Source of the DNA: Thermodesulfovibrionales bacterium
GTDB lineage: Bacteria > Nitrospirota > Thermodesulfovibrionia > Thermodesulfovibrionales > SM23-35
Reading direction: 5' to 3'
DNA: 8,982 nucleotides
NCBI GenBank assembly: GCA_020053565.1
Contig: JAGVMY010000170.1
Location: 1 to 8,982 of the forward strand
Of the stretch, positions 1 to 6,397 are shown piece after piece. A model generated the notes under the pieces. It searched no databases. It saw only the letters and a program-made list of their open reading frames with translations, and was not told where the DNA came from. Position 1 is the stretch's first letter. Each line of letters starts with the position of its first letter. Made by a program: the position numbers and the translations under genes.

Positions 1-249
1 ATTCTCAATTCCCACATTCCCTGCATGAGCCCTGCCTTTGTTCTTTTCGAGTCTTATGTAGTTAAGGGCTATATCACCAAGAATACCCTTTAGTTCTTCA
101 ACATCAAGGTAGCAGCCGCCGTCATTAACAAGAACAACTTCTATTGGTCTATAGGTCTGAGCAGATATGCTACGGAGGGCGTTCTTCAAGAGCTTCGGCC
201 TGTCTTTGGTTCTGACGATTATAGAGACTAAAGGATTTTCTTCGTTCAT
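1..249 (-). CDS. Family 2 glycosyltransferase, N-terminal part (cut by window edge)
   Basis: The minus strand from the ATG at 249 is open to base 1 (83 codons) and reads as the start of a GT-A fold, family 2 glycosyltransferase. Residues 7-16 (PLVSIIVRTK region) form the first beta strand. Residues 38-45 (VVLVNDGG) match the nucleotide-sugar binding strand, in which the Asp usually contacts the uridine. The stretch NKGRAHAGNVGIEN at about 70-83 fits the conserved helix before the DXD strand. The DXD metal site and acceptor-binding half lie outside the window, so donor and acceptor cannot be told. Enzymes of this family move a sugar from an activated nucleotide sugar to lipid, glycan or protein acceptors. 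No strong Shine-Dalgarno is seen before the ATG. The gene lies 58 bp downstream of the secretin on the same strand and may be co-transcribed with it. Confidence 0.85.
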   Translation of the reverse strand, partial: MNEENPLVSIIVRTKDRPKLLKNALRSISAQTYRPIEVVLVNDGGCYLDVEELKGILGDIALNYIRLEKNKGRAHAGNVGIEN

Positions 250-307
250 TCTTTGAAGTGAACTTACGTTCAGAAATTTTATTTTTTATAAATAATCAAG
301 GGGTATC

Positions 308-2371
308 TTATTTTAAATCCTTGTTTTTTGTGTCCTTACCATCTTGTTCTTTCTTGCCTTTATCTTTTATGAACTCGTCTATCTGTTTATCTTTAGTGCT
401 CCCCTTATACCTATCAACATAATCTGATGTTATATCCCGCGCCTCTTGCTGGTTTTTCATGACACGGGGTGTGAGAAGGATTATGAGTTCAGATCTTTTA
501 GTCTCGTCTATCGTACTGCCAAAGAGATAACCGAGTATAGGAATCTTGCTGAGAAATGGTATGCCCGATCTTGATTTAGTAATATCTTCTCTTATAAGAC
601 CCCCGATAATGATCGTCTCGCCATCCTGTGCAACAAGGTTTGTGGTAGCCTCTGTCTTGTCTATAGAGTCGTATGCTTGATCAGCAATTATTACCTTTTC
701 TGCTCCAATTGAGGAAACCTCCTGAGATATCTCAAGAGAAACTAATCCGCTATCATTCACCTGAGGTTTCACCTTGAGTATGATTCCAATGTCTTTGTAT
801 TGCACGGTAGTGCTAGTGGTAGTCGTCACTGTGGTCCCACCTATAGGGGTTGCCGTCGTTGAGGTCGCAATAGGAACCTGTGACCCTACCTGAATCCTTG
901 CCTCACGATTATCAGATACGAGGATGTGAGGGGCAGCAAGAATCTTTGCCTTCCCCTCTGACGCAAGGGATTGGAGAAGTAACTTAACTTGACCAGCTGC
1001 ATCGTATGCAGTGAAGGTAAAGGTGGGAGAAGGGATTCTAGTGTCAAGTGTTAAAGGACCACTGATATTAATATTCCTATCAAAAGGTTTAAAGCCTTTT
1101 ATATTCAAATCATTTTGTATAGTCCATTGAATTCCAAAATCTAATTTGTCTGTCAAGGTTACACTCGCTATAAGCCCTTCAATCACTACCTGCCTTGGCA
1201 AAGTATCAATCTTCTTTACCGTCTCCTCTATAAAGGCATAATCAGCAGATATTGCAAGGATGATCAATGAGTTGGCTATTTCATCAGCAAAGACCCTCGT
1301 ATCTGGTGAGACCAAAAAACCTGTTCCTGTTGCAGCCGCTGCGGGGCCGGTCTTCGGGGCTGTTGTAGTTGAGGTAGCTGTAGTTGTGGTAGTTGGGGTT
1401 GTTTTTGTTGGAGCAGTGGGTGTTGTAGGAGATGGAGCTGCACCACCACCTGAAAATATTGACTGAAGCAATGAAGCGATATGTGTTGCCTTGCTATTCT
1501 GTAAGGGATAAACAAAAATCTTGGGCCTTGCCACTGCAAACATACCATCGAAGGCATTAACCCATTTCCTGACATAATCCATCTGTTCTTTTGTGGATGC
1601 AATAACCATAAGTGCATTCAACCGGTAGATGGGAAGTACGCGTACTGTTCCACCTTTCACGGTTAATCCAATGGCATTTTCGATATCCGTCATGGAATCC
1701 TTTATATTCACATTCTTAAAAGTGAAGAGCTCAATCGCAACCTTATCAGGTTCCTTTCCCACCTGAGCATACACAAGCTCCTTTGGGACTTCAGTTAAAG
1801 GAACTATTCTGTAAAGCCCCTGCTCTTCTACAAAACCAATGCCATTCAGTCTCAGGATTATCTCCATTATAGGCAGGACTTCATCACGAGGGATAGGGGT
1901 AACCGTCCTGAAAGTCACCCGTCCTTTAACCCTCGGATCAATAATATAGTTAACCTTGAGCACTTCGCCAAATACTGTATGTGCAACCTCAAAGATATCT
2001 GCGTCATCAAAAAAGAAAGTTACTGAGCCGGCTGCTGTTCGTATAGGGGGCGCCTTTGGCAGTTTTTTCTCAGGTTCAACAGACACAGGCTGTTTAACCT
2101 CTGCTGGGGTTGGTGTTTCTGTGGGCGATTTCCCTAAAGGCTCTGTTCTTTCAGGTTTTGCTGACGACAGCTCTGGTAGTGTTGTTTTTGAAGGTTCTTT
2201 TGCGTCGGGTTTTACAGTCCCCTTTCCTGATTGCTCAACTGCTGGAGAGCCTACTCCCGCAGGTTCTTGTTTCGGCGACTCAGGAGGCTTCACCCCCATT
2301 CCAAGGGAACAAGTCGCTAAAAAGAAAAAGAGAAAAATCAAAAAAACAGGATAAAAAATAAATCTTCTCAC
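308..2371 (-). CDS. gspD: GspD-like secretin (outer-membrane channel of a type II secretion or related pilus system)
   Basis: A 687-aa secretin, the multimeric outer-membrane pore of type II secretion and related machines. It starts at a GTG with GGAGGA seven bases upstream. Residues 1-7 are basic and 5-19 strongly hydrophobic, forming a signal peptide. Cys21 in LATC resembles a lipobox, but Thr at -1 is unusual. Residues 25-112 are a Pro/Lys/Glu-rich linker. Residues 115-193 look like the N0 domain of GspD (DPRVKGRVTFRT), 211-276 like N1, and 283-398 like N2/N3 with a Thr/Pro-rich insertion at 314-350. The secretin core spans about 395-640 and carries the family signature from GETIIIGGL (584-592) to IPILGYLF (610-617). 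The C-terminus, about 655-687, is a Lys/Asp-rich tail. The N0 type favours GspD over PilQ, and no AMIN domain is seen. No other secretion genes are adjacent, so the exact system is inferred. Confidence 0.9.
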   Translation of the reverse strand: MRRFIFYPVFLIFLFFFLATCSLGMGVKPPESPKQEPAGVGSPAVEQSGKGTVKPDAKEPSKTTLPELSSAKPERTEPLGKSPTETPTPAEVKQPVSVEPEKKLPKAPPIRTAAGSVTFFFDDADIFEVAHTVFGEVLKVNYIIDPRVKGRVTFRTVTPIPRDEVLPIMEIILRLNGIGFVEEQGLYRIVPLTEVPKELVYAQVGKEPDKVAIELFTFKNVNIKDSMTDIENAIGLTVKGGTVRVLPIYRLNALMVIASTKEQMDYVRKWVNAFDGMFAVARPKIFVYPLQNSKATHIASLLQSIFSGGGAAPSPTTPTAPTKTTPTTTTTATSTTTAPKTGPAAAATGTGFLVSPDTRVFADEIANSLIILAISADYAFIEETVKKIDTLPRQVVIEGLIASVTLTDKLDFGIQWTIQNDLNIKGFKPFDRNINISGPLTLDTRIPSPTFTFTAYDAAGQVKLLLQSLASEGKAKILAAPHILVSDNREARIQVGSQVPIATSTTATPIGGTTVTTTTSTTVQYKDIGIILKVKPQVNDSGLVSLEISQEVSSIGAEKVIIADQAYDSIDKTEATTNLVAQDGETIIIGGLIREDITKSRSGIPFLSKIPILGYLFGSTIDETKRSELIILLTPRVMKNQQEARDITSDYVDRYKGSTKDKQIDEFIKDKGKKEQDGKDTKNKDLK

Positions 2372-2377
2372 AAAAAT

Positions 2378-2383
2378 TCCTCC
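2378..2383 (-). promoter_or_regulatory. Ribosome binding site of the secretin gene
   Basis: Read on the minus strand this is GGAGGA, seven bases before the GTG at 2371. It supports GTG as the start codon, as no better start lies nearby. Confidence 0.75.
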
Positions 2384-2398
2384 ATCTTGTAGTCTTTT

Positions 2399-2427
2399 AA
2401 AATAATGAATCCGTAACAGATTGTCAA
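2399..2427 (-). promoter_or_regulatory. Sigma70-type promoter for the secretin
   Basis: On the minus strand a perfect TTGACA (-35, bases 2422-2427) is followed after exactly 17 bp by TATTTT (-10, bases 2399-2404; four of six consensus bases). Transcription would start near 2392, giving a short leader of about 20 bases that contains the GGAGGA ribosome binding site. Confidence 0.6.
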
Positions 2428-2438
2428 GGCAGAGTTTC

Positions 2439-2470
2439 TATTGATTCTGAAAGCTTGAGATATTGATTCT
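2439..2470. repeat. 10-bp direct repeat TATTGATTCT, 22 bp apart, between divergent promoters
   Basis: TATTGATTCT occurs at 2439-2448 and again at 2461-2470. The 22-bp period is about two DNA turns, so both copies face the same side of the helix. The second copy fills part of the spacer between the -35 and -10 of the predicted gatA promoter. The first lies between the two divergent -35 elements. This could be a regulator binding site or chance in AT-rich DNA. Confidence 0.4.
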
Positions 2471-2483
2471 CTCATGCCATAAT
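2455..2483 (+). promoter_or_regulatory. Promoter for gatA (extended -10)
   Basis: TTGAGA (-35, 2455-2460; five of six) is followed after 17 bp by CATAAT (-10, 2478-2483; five of six). The -10 is preceded by TGC, making an extended -10 motif. Transcription would begin near 2490 and leave a leader of about 50 bases before the gatA start. No riboswitch or T-box-like element is recognisable in so short a leader. Confidence 0.55.
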
Positions 2484-2543
2484 TAATAGACTTAAAAATC
2501 TGTCAATACATTAAATGAAAGAGAATGAAAAGAGGAGGGCTTG

Positions 2544-4007
2544 TTGGAGCTTTACAGGCAGACAATTCCAGAGTTAAGAGACCTTCTTGATAGAAAAGAA
2601 GTCTCTGTCAAGGATGTCGTCAGCTCTATTTATCAGAGGATAGATGCTGTTGAAGAGAAGGTAAGGGCATTTGTGACGATCACAGAAGATAAAGCGATAG
2701 AGATGTCTGAAGAGGCTCAGAAGAAGATTAATTCTACGGAGGCACAAAACAGCAAATCCTTACTCGGGATTCCGCTTGCTATCAAGGATAATATGTGCAC
2801 AAAGGGCATCCGCACAACGTGCTCGTCAAAAATACTCTATAATTTTATCCCTCCGTATGAAAGCACCGTGACATCAAGACTCATCGAACAAGGGTATGTC
2901 CTCATCGGAAAGACAAATCTTGATGAATTTGCAATGGGTTCATCAACAGAAAACTCAGGATTTCATGTCACAAGAAATCCATGGGATTTAGAGAGAGCAC
3001 CGGGAGGTTCAAGCGGCGGCTCTGCCGCAGCAGTTGCGTCAGATGAATGTATTGCAGCACTCGGTTCAGATACAGGGGGCTCGATCAGACAACCGGCTTC
3101 TCTATGTGGAGTGGTAGGGTTGAAACCAACGTATGGTCGGGTATCACGATATGGGCTTGTTGCCTTTGCCTCATCTCTTGACCAGATAGGGCCGATTACA
3201 AAAAATGTAAGAGATGCCGCAATTTTAATGAATATAATTTCAGGCCATGACCCATTCGACTCTACATCAGTACCTTTGCCAGTGCCTGATTTTACCGCAG
3301 TCCTCGGCAGAAATATAAAAGGGATGAAGATAGGGATTCCAAAAGAATATTTCATAGAGGGAATGGATAAAGAAGTAGAGATCTCGGTAAAAGATGCAAT
3401 CAGAAAACTTGAATCACTTGGTGCAATTCCTGTTGAAGTATCTCTGCCGCATACTGAGTATGCAGTTGCAACATATTATGTTCTCGCTACATCCGAGGCC
3501 TCATCTAACCTCGCACGATATGACGGCGTAAAATATGGCCTGAGGGCTGAGGGCAAAAACCTTCTGGATATATATATGAATACAAGGTCACAGGGATTTG
3601 GTTCTGAAGTCAAAAGGAGGATAATGCTCGGCACTTATGCCCTCTCATCCGGATACTATGAGGCATATTACAGGAAGGCACAGCAGGTAAGAACGTTGAT
3701 CAAAAAGGATTTTGAAGATGCCTTCAAGATTGTTGATATCATTGTAACTCCTACCTCACCAACTGCTGCGTTTAAAATTGGAGAAAAGACCGCTGACCCG
3801 CTACAGATGTACCTCTCGGATATATTCACGATTTCAGTGAACCTTGCCGGAGTACCCGGCATTTCACTCCCCTGTGGATTTACGTCAAATAATCTGCCGA
3901 TCGGGTTACAGCTTATTGGGAAGCATTTTGATGAAGAGTCTATTTTAAAACTCGCCTCTGCATATGAACAGGCAACCGATTGGCACAGGAGAAAACCAAG
4001 TCTTTAA
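2544..4007 (+). CDS. gatA: Glutamyl-tRNA(Gln)/aspartyl-tRNA(Asn) amidotransferase subunit A
   Basis: GatA is the glutaminase subunit of the GatCAB complex. It hydrolyses glutamine and supplies ammonia to amidate Glu-tRNAGln or Asp-tRNAAsn in the cytoplasm. The 487-aa product has the usual length and the amidase signature. Counting from the TTG at 2544, the Ser-cisSer-Lys triad is Lys81 (AIKDN), Ser156 (GGSSGGS) and Ser180 (GSDTGGSIRQPA), with spacing as in known GatA proteins. Two TTG codons are in tandem at 2541 and 2544. The second is chosen because AGGAGGG (2533-2539) is then about five bases away and the product begins MELYRQT, as is typical of the family. The longer frame from 2541 adds one residue. 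gatC does not precede it. Downstream the vapBC pair separates it from gatB. Confidence 0.96.
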   Translation: MELYRQTIPELRDLLDRKEVSVKDVVSSIYQRIDAVEEKVRAFVTITEDKAIEMSEEAQKKINSTEAQNSKSLLGIPLAIKDNMCTKGIRTTCSSKILYNFIPPYESTVTSRLIEQGYVLIGKTNLDEFAMGSSTENSGFHVTRNPWDLERAPGGSSGGSAAAVASDECIAALGSDTGGSIRQPASLCGVVGLKPTYGRVSRYGLVAFASSLDQIGPITKNVRDAAILMNIISGHDPFDSTSVPLPVPDFTAVLGRNIKGMKIGIPKEYFIEGMDKEVEISVKDAIRKLESLGAIPVEVSLPHTEYAVATYYVLATSEASSNLARYDGVKYGLRAEGKNLLDIYMNTRSQGFGSEVKRRIMLGTYALSSGYYEAYYRKAQQVRTLIKKDFEDAFKIVDIIVTPTSPTAAFKIGEKTADPLQMYLSDIFTISVNLAGVPGISLPCGFTSNNLPIGLQLIGKHFDEESILKLASAYEQATDWHRRKPSL

Positions 4008-4030
4008 TTGTTTGACAATTTGTTAAACAA
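4008..4030. promoter_or_regulatory. Palindromic operator of the vapBC pair
   Basis: Two nested inverted repeats share one centre at 4019. The outer arms are TTGTTT (4008-4013) and AAACAA (4025-4030). The inner arms are ACAA (4015-4018) and TTGT (4020-4023). Together they give a 23-bp palindrome in which 10 of 11 paired positions match, the exception being 4014/4024. It covers the -35 element and the first part of the promoter spacer, which is where a ribbon-helix-helix antitoxin would bind to repress its own operon. It starts directly after the gatA stop codon. A transcription terminator is unlikely, since the arms are AT-rich and no T run follows. Confidence 0.6.
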
Positions 4031-4040
4031 AATGTAAAAT
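4012..4040 (+). promoter_or_regulatory. Strong promoter for vapBC, predicted leaderless start
   Basis: TTGACA (4012-4017, perfect) and TAAAAT (4035-4040, five of six) are separated by exactly 17 bp. Initiation seven bases after the -10 would fall on A4047, the first base of the antitoxin ATG, so the transcript would have no 5' leader. In agreement, no Shine-Dalgarno sequence precedes that ATG. Transcripts from here could run on into gatB. Confidence 0.65.
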
Positions 4041-4046
4041 AAATAC

Positions 4047-4268
4047 ATGAAGATAGTTGCAGTAAGAGTTCCAGAAGAAATTAAAAAAAGAATGAAAGAA
4101 GTTCCAGAGGACTGGAGTGAATATTTAAGGAAAACTATTGAGATGAGAATACATCAAGAAGAACAAAAAAAAGTTTTACAGGAAGTAAAGGCTCTTTTAA
4201 AGAAAATCCCTAAATCTCCAGAAGGGACTGCTGCCAAGAGTATAAGGGAAGACAGAAATAGTGGTTGA
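4047..4268 (+). CDS. vapB: VapB-type antitoxin, ribbon-helix-helix (CopG/Arc-like)
   Basis: A 73-aa protein that would bind and neutralise the adjacent PIN toxin and repress the pair's promoter. The N-terminus (residues 1-10, MKIVAVRVPE) forms the DNA-contacting beta strand of a ribbon-helix-helix fold. It is followed by helix 1 (EEIKKRMKEV) and helix 2 after DWSEYLRKTIE. Residues 36-55 are a charged helical segment and 56-73 a flexible tail suited to wrapping the toxin. The pattern, VRVPEE then a W-SEY-R motif, resembles antitoxins common in archaea and thermophiles, though this is recalled and untested. The ATG has no ribosome binding site and probably starts a leaderless mRNA. The stop overlaps the toxin start by eight bases. 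The gene is A-rich, with AAA-rich lysine runs (A7 at 4083, A8 at 4165), which may indicate acquisition. Confidence 0.85.
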   Translation: MKIVAVRVPEEIKKRMKEVPEDWSEYLRKTIEMRIHQEEQKKVLQEVKALLKKIPKSPEGTAAKSIREDRNSG

Positions 4269-4656
4269 ATTAGTATTAGATGCAAGTGTGTTGGGTGCTT
4301 TCTTTCTTAATGAAGAAGGTTGGGAAAAGGTGGCAGAAATTATTGAATCTGATACAAAGTTTTATACCCCTTCGTTCTGGAAATTTGAGGTTGCAAATGC
4401 TATATGGAAAAATAAAGGCATTCCCGAAGAAATCGGAAAGGAGATTGTAGAAAGGCTTTGGAAACTTCGAATCTATGGTGAGGAGTCAATAAAATGGGTG
4501 AAAGAGGCATTCCTCATTAGCAGAAAATATAACATTACCTTTTATGACTCCTCTTATATAGCCATGGCAAAGATTATGGAGATCCCTTTATGGACAAAGG
4601 ATACTTTACAGGCTAAAGCAGCAATCAAGGCAGGGGTATCTTTATGGGGAAAATGA
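4261..4656 (+). CDS. vapC: VapC-type PIN-domain ribonuclease toxin
   Basis: A 131-aa single PIN domain, the usual length for VapC, a Mg2+-dependent endoribonuclease whose characterised members cut tRNAs or rRNA. The acidic metal-binding residues are in place: Asp7 (LVLDAS), Glu43 (FEVANA), Asp96 (FYDSSY) and Asp114 (WTKD). The toxin therefore looks catalytically intact. The start is GTG at 4261, inside the last codons of vapB (8-base overlap). The nearest purine-rich sequence, AAGGGAA at 4244-4250, is about 12 bases away, so translation probably depends on coupling to vapB. The 3' end overlaps gatB by 13 bases, or 4 if gatB starts at 4653. Its target cannot be read from sequence. Confidence 0.92.
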   Translation: MVELVLDASVLGAFFLNEEGWEKVAEIIESDTKFYTPSFWKFEVANAIWKNKGIPEEIGKEIVERLWKLRIYGEESIKWVKEAFLISRKYNITFYDSSYIAMAKIMEIPLWTKDTLQAKAAIKAGVSLWGK

Positions 4657-6134
4657 AATACGAAGCAGTTATTGGGCTTGAGGTTCATGCACAGATGCTC
4701 ACCGATACAAAGATATTCTGTGGCTGTTCTACAAAATTCGGTTCAGAACCAAATACACAGACATGCCCTGTATGTACCGGAATGCCGGGAGTACTTCCGG
4801 TCTTAAATAAAAAAGCTCTTGAGTTCACCATAAAGACCGGCCTTGCAACAAACTGTAAAATATCTTCATTCAGCAGGTTTGCAAGAAAAAATTATTTTTA
4901 TCCTGACCTTCCAAAGGGATACCAGATAAGCCAGTACGAGCTTCCGATATGCGAGTATGGATATGTCGAAATTGTGGTTAATGGAGAAACAAAAAAGATA
5001 GGCATTACCAAAATCCATATGGAGGAAGACGCAGGAAAGAATATACATGAATCCGCCTCAGGCGGAGGTAATTACAGCTTTGTGGACTTAAACAGGGCTG
5101 GAGTTCCACTTATGGAAATCGTCTCTGAGCCTGATATCAGAAGTCCTGAGGAGGCTGTAGAGTATATGAAAAAATTGCGGACAATTCTGCGTTATCTTGG
5201 AGTTTGTGATGGAAATATGGAGCAGGGCTCTTTAAGGTGTGATGCAAATGTATCTGTGAGGCCTGCGGGACAGAAGGAATTCGGAGTGAAGACAGAGGTA
5301 AAGAATCTTAATTCTTTTAAATTTGTGGGAAAGGCCCTTGACTATGAGATAAGACGCCAGATAAAGGTCTTGGAAGATGGGGGAAAGGTTGTGCAGGAGA
5401 CACGGCTATGGGACTCAGAGAGAGGGATAACAGAATCCATGCGGACAAAAGAAGAGGCACACGACTACAGGTACTTCCCTGAACCAGATCTCGTACCAAT
5501 AGTAGTTGACCAGAGATGGTTAGATGAGATAAGAGCATCTCTTCCAGAGCTCCCTGATATAAAGAGAAAAAGGTTTGTTTCAGAATATGGGCTTCCTGAA
5601 CATGATGCTGATTTACTTGTATCTGAAAAAGCGCTTGCTGAGTGGTTTGAAGAAGCAGTAACGCTCGGAGGACAACCAAAAGTAGTAAGCAATTGGATCA
5701 TGGTTGAACTTACTAAACTTCTCAATGAGGATAGAATAACCATCGACGAATGTAATTTAAAGCCCGTCCACCTTGTAGTTATACTTGAACAAATTGAGCA
5801 AGGTAAAATTAATCCTGCTACTGGAAAAGCTCTTTTGGCAGAAGAATATAAAAGAAGCAAAAACATTATTGGGACAATTGAAGTTACTCTTCCCAAGCTC
5901 AGAGTCCATATCGAAGCAATAATCAACCAAAAAGGACTTGTACAGATAAGCGATGGGGGTGCGATCGAAAAAGCTGTTGATGACGTAATTGCAAAACATC
6001 CAAAAGAGTTTGAAAGGTTCAGGGCTGGTGAAGAAAAACTCATTGGATTCTTTGTGGGTCAGGTCATGAAAATGACCAGAGGCAAAGCAAACCCTCAGAT
6101 GGTGAATGATTTACTGAAAAAGAAATTGTCATAG
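4644..6134 (+). CDS. gatB: Glutamyl-tRNA(Gln)/aspartyl-tRNA(Asn) amidotransferase subunit B
   Basis: GatB is the subunit that binds the mischarged tRNA, phosphorylates the Glu/Asp carboxylate with ATP and amidates it with ammonia channelled from GatA. The 496-aa product is full length. EAVIGLEVHAQ (7-17) begins the catalytic cradle. Cys26, Cys28, Cys41 and Cys44 form the zinc site. RKNYFYPDLPKGYQISQYE (81-99) and DLNRAGVPLMEIVSEPD are family motifs. The C-terminal helical and YqeY-like tRNA-binding domain ends FFVGQVMKMTRGKANPQMV. Two starts are possible. ATG 4644 has AGGGG seven bases upstream. ATG 4653 gives the family-typical MKYEAVIG and an ATGA overlap with the vapC stop. In both cases the start signals lie inside vapC, so gatB expression is likely coupled to the toxin gene. 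Confidence 0.96.
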   Translation: MGKMKYEAVIGLEVHAQMLTDTKIFCGCSTKFGSEPNTQTCPVCTGMPGVLPVLNKKALEFTIKTGLATNCKISSFSRFARKNYFYPDLPKGYQISQYELPICEYGYVEIVVNGETKKIGITKIHMEEDAGKNIHESASGGGNYSFVDLNRAGVPLMEIVSEPDIRSPEEAVEYMKKLRTILRYLGVCDGNMEQGSLRCDANVSVRPAGQKEFGVKTEVKNLNSFKFVGKALDYEIRRQIKVLEDGGKVVQETRLWDSERGITESMRTKEEAHDYRYFPEPDLVPIVVDQRWLDEIRASLPELPDIKRKRFVSEYGLPEHDADLLVSEKALAEWFEEAVTLGGQPKVVSNWIMVELTKLLNEDRITIDECNLKPVHLVVILEQIEQGKINPATGKALLAEEYKRSKNIIGTIEVTLPKLRVHIEAIINQKGLVQISDGGAIEKAVDDVIAKHPKEFERFRAGEEKLIGFFVGQVMKMTRGKANPQMVNDLLKKKLS

Positions 6135-6172
6135 AACAACTTTATTACTTAACCTAAACATTGTATAAAATG

Positions 6173-6177
6173 AAGGG
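6173..6177 (+). promoter_or_regulatory. Ribosome binding site of the 63-aa ORF
   Basis: AAGGG lies five bases before the ATG at 6183 and is the main support for that small gene. A TATAAA at 6164-6169 in the 48-bp gap after gatB could be a -10 element, but no convincing -35 partner is seen. Confidence 0.45.
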
Positions 6178-6182
6178 CGGAC

Positions 6183-6374
6183 ATGCTGAAAAATCTTTTC
6201 AAAGCAACAACATTTTATTATGATACACATAAATGCAGACATAGCTTTAAGTGCATTTTAAAGAAAGGCTGGCTGGCCAGTCCAAAGGACTATAAGGTGT
6301 TGCTGGAAAAGCTTTTATCAGCACATCTGCCCTTCAAAACAAGAAAATATTTTGAAATTGGTGGGTTGACATAA
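6183..6374 (+). CDS. Small hypothetical basic protein, 63 aa
   Basis: I do not recognise this protein. The frame runs from an ATG with a well-placed AAGGG ribosome binding site to TAA. The product is Lys- and aromatic-rich with two cysteines (Cys18 and Cys24 in KCRHSFKC, with a His between). It has no clear membrane segment or signal peptide. Its later half (ASPKDYKVLLEKLLSAHL) could form an amphipathic helix. It starts 48 bases after gatB and ends 17 bases before the GTG of the next ORF on the same strand, so a two-gene unit is plausible. The short length and lack of a known family leave open that it is not translated. Confidence 0.4.
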   Translation: MLKNLFKATTFYYDTHKCRHSFKCILKKGWLASPKDYKVLLEKLLSAHLPFKTRKYFEIGGLT

Positions 6375-6397
6375 ATTGTGAAAAGGGGTGGGTGAAT

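Noticed and set aside
1370..1430. GT-rich run on the plus strand, considered as a G-quadruplex or satellite repeat
   Set aside because: The G tracts are mostly two long and irregular, and the pattern is explained by Thr/Pro codons of the secretin on the other strand.
1956..2354. 132-codon plus-strand frame opposite the secretin N-terminus
   Set aside because: It is antisense to the Pro/Lys-rich linker and signal peptide. The Ser/Gly-rich product reflects that low-complexity sequence.
5465..6043. 192-codon open frame on the minus strand within gatB
   Set aside because: It lies fully inside the well-supported gatB gene. Its product is Ser/Leu/Ile-rich without any family motif, as expected for an antisense shadow.
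5690..6060. More AT-rich codon use in the last third of gatB, considered as recombination
   Set aside because: The difference is slight by eye, and the conserved C-terminal domain is intact. A sliding-window composition test would be needed.
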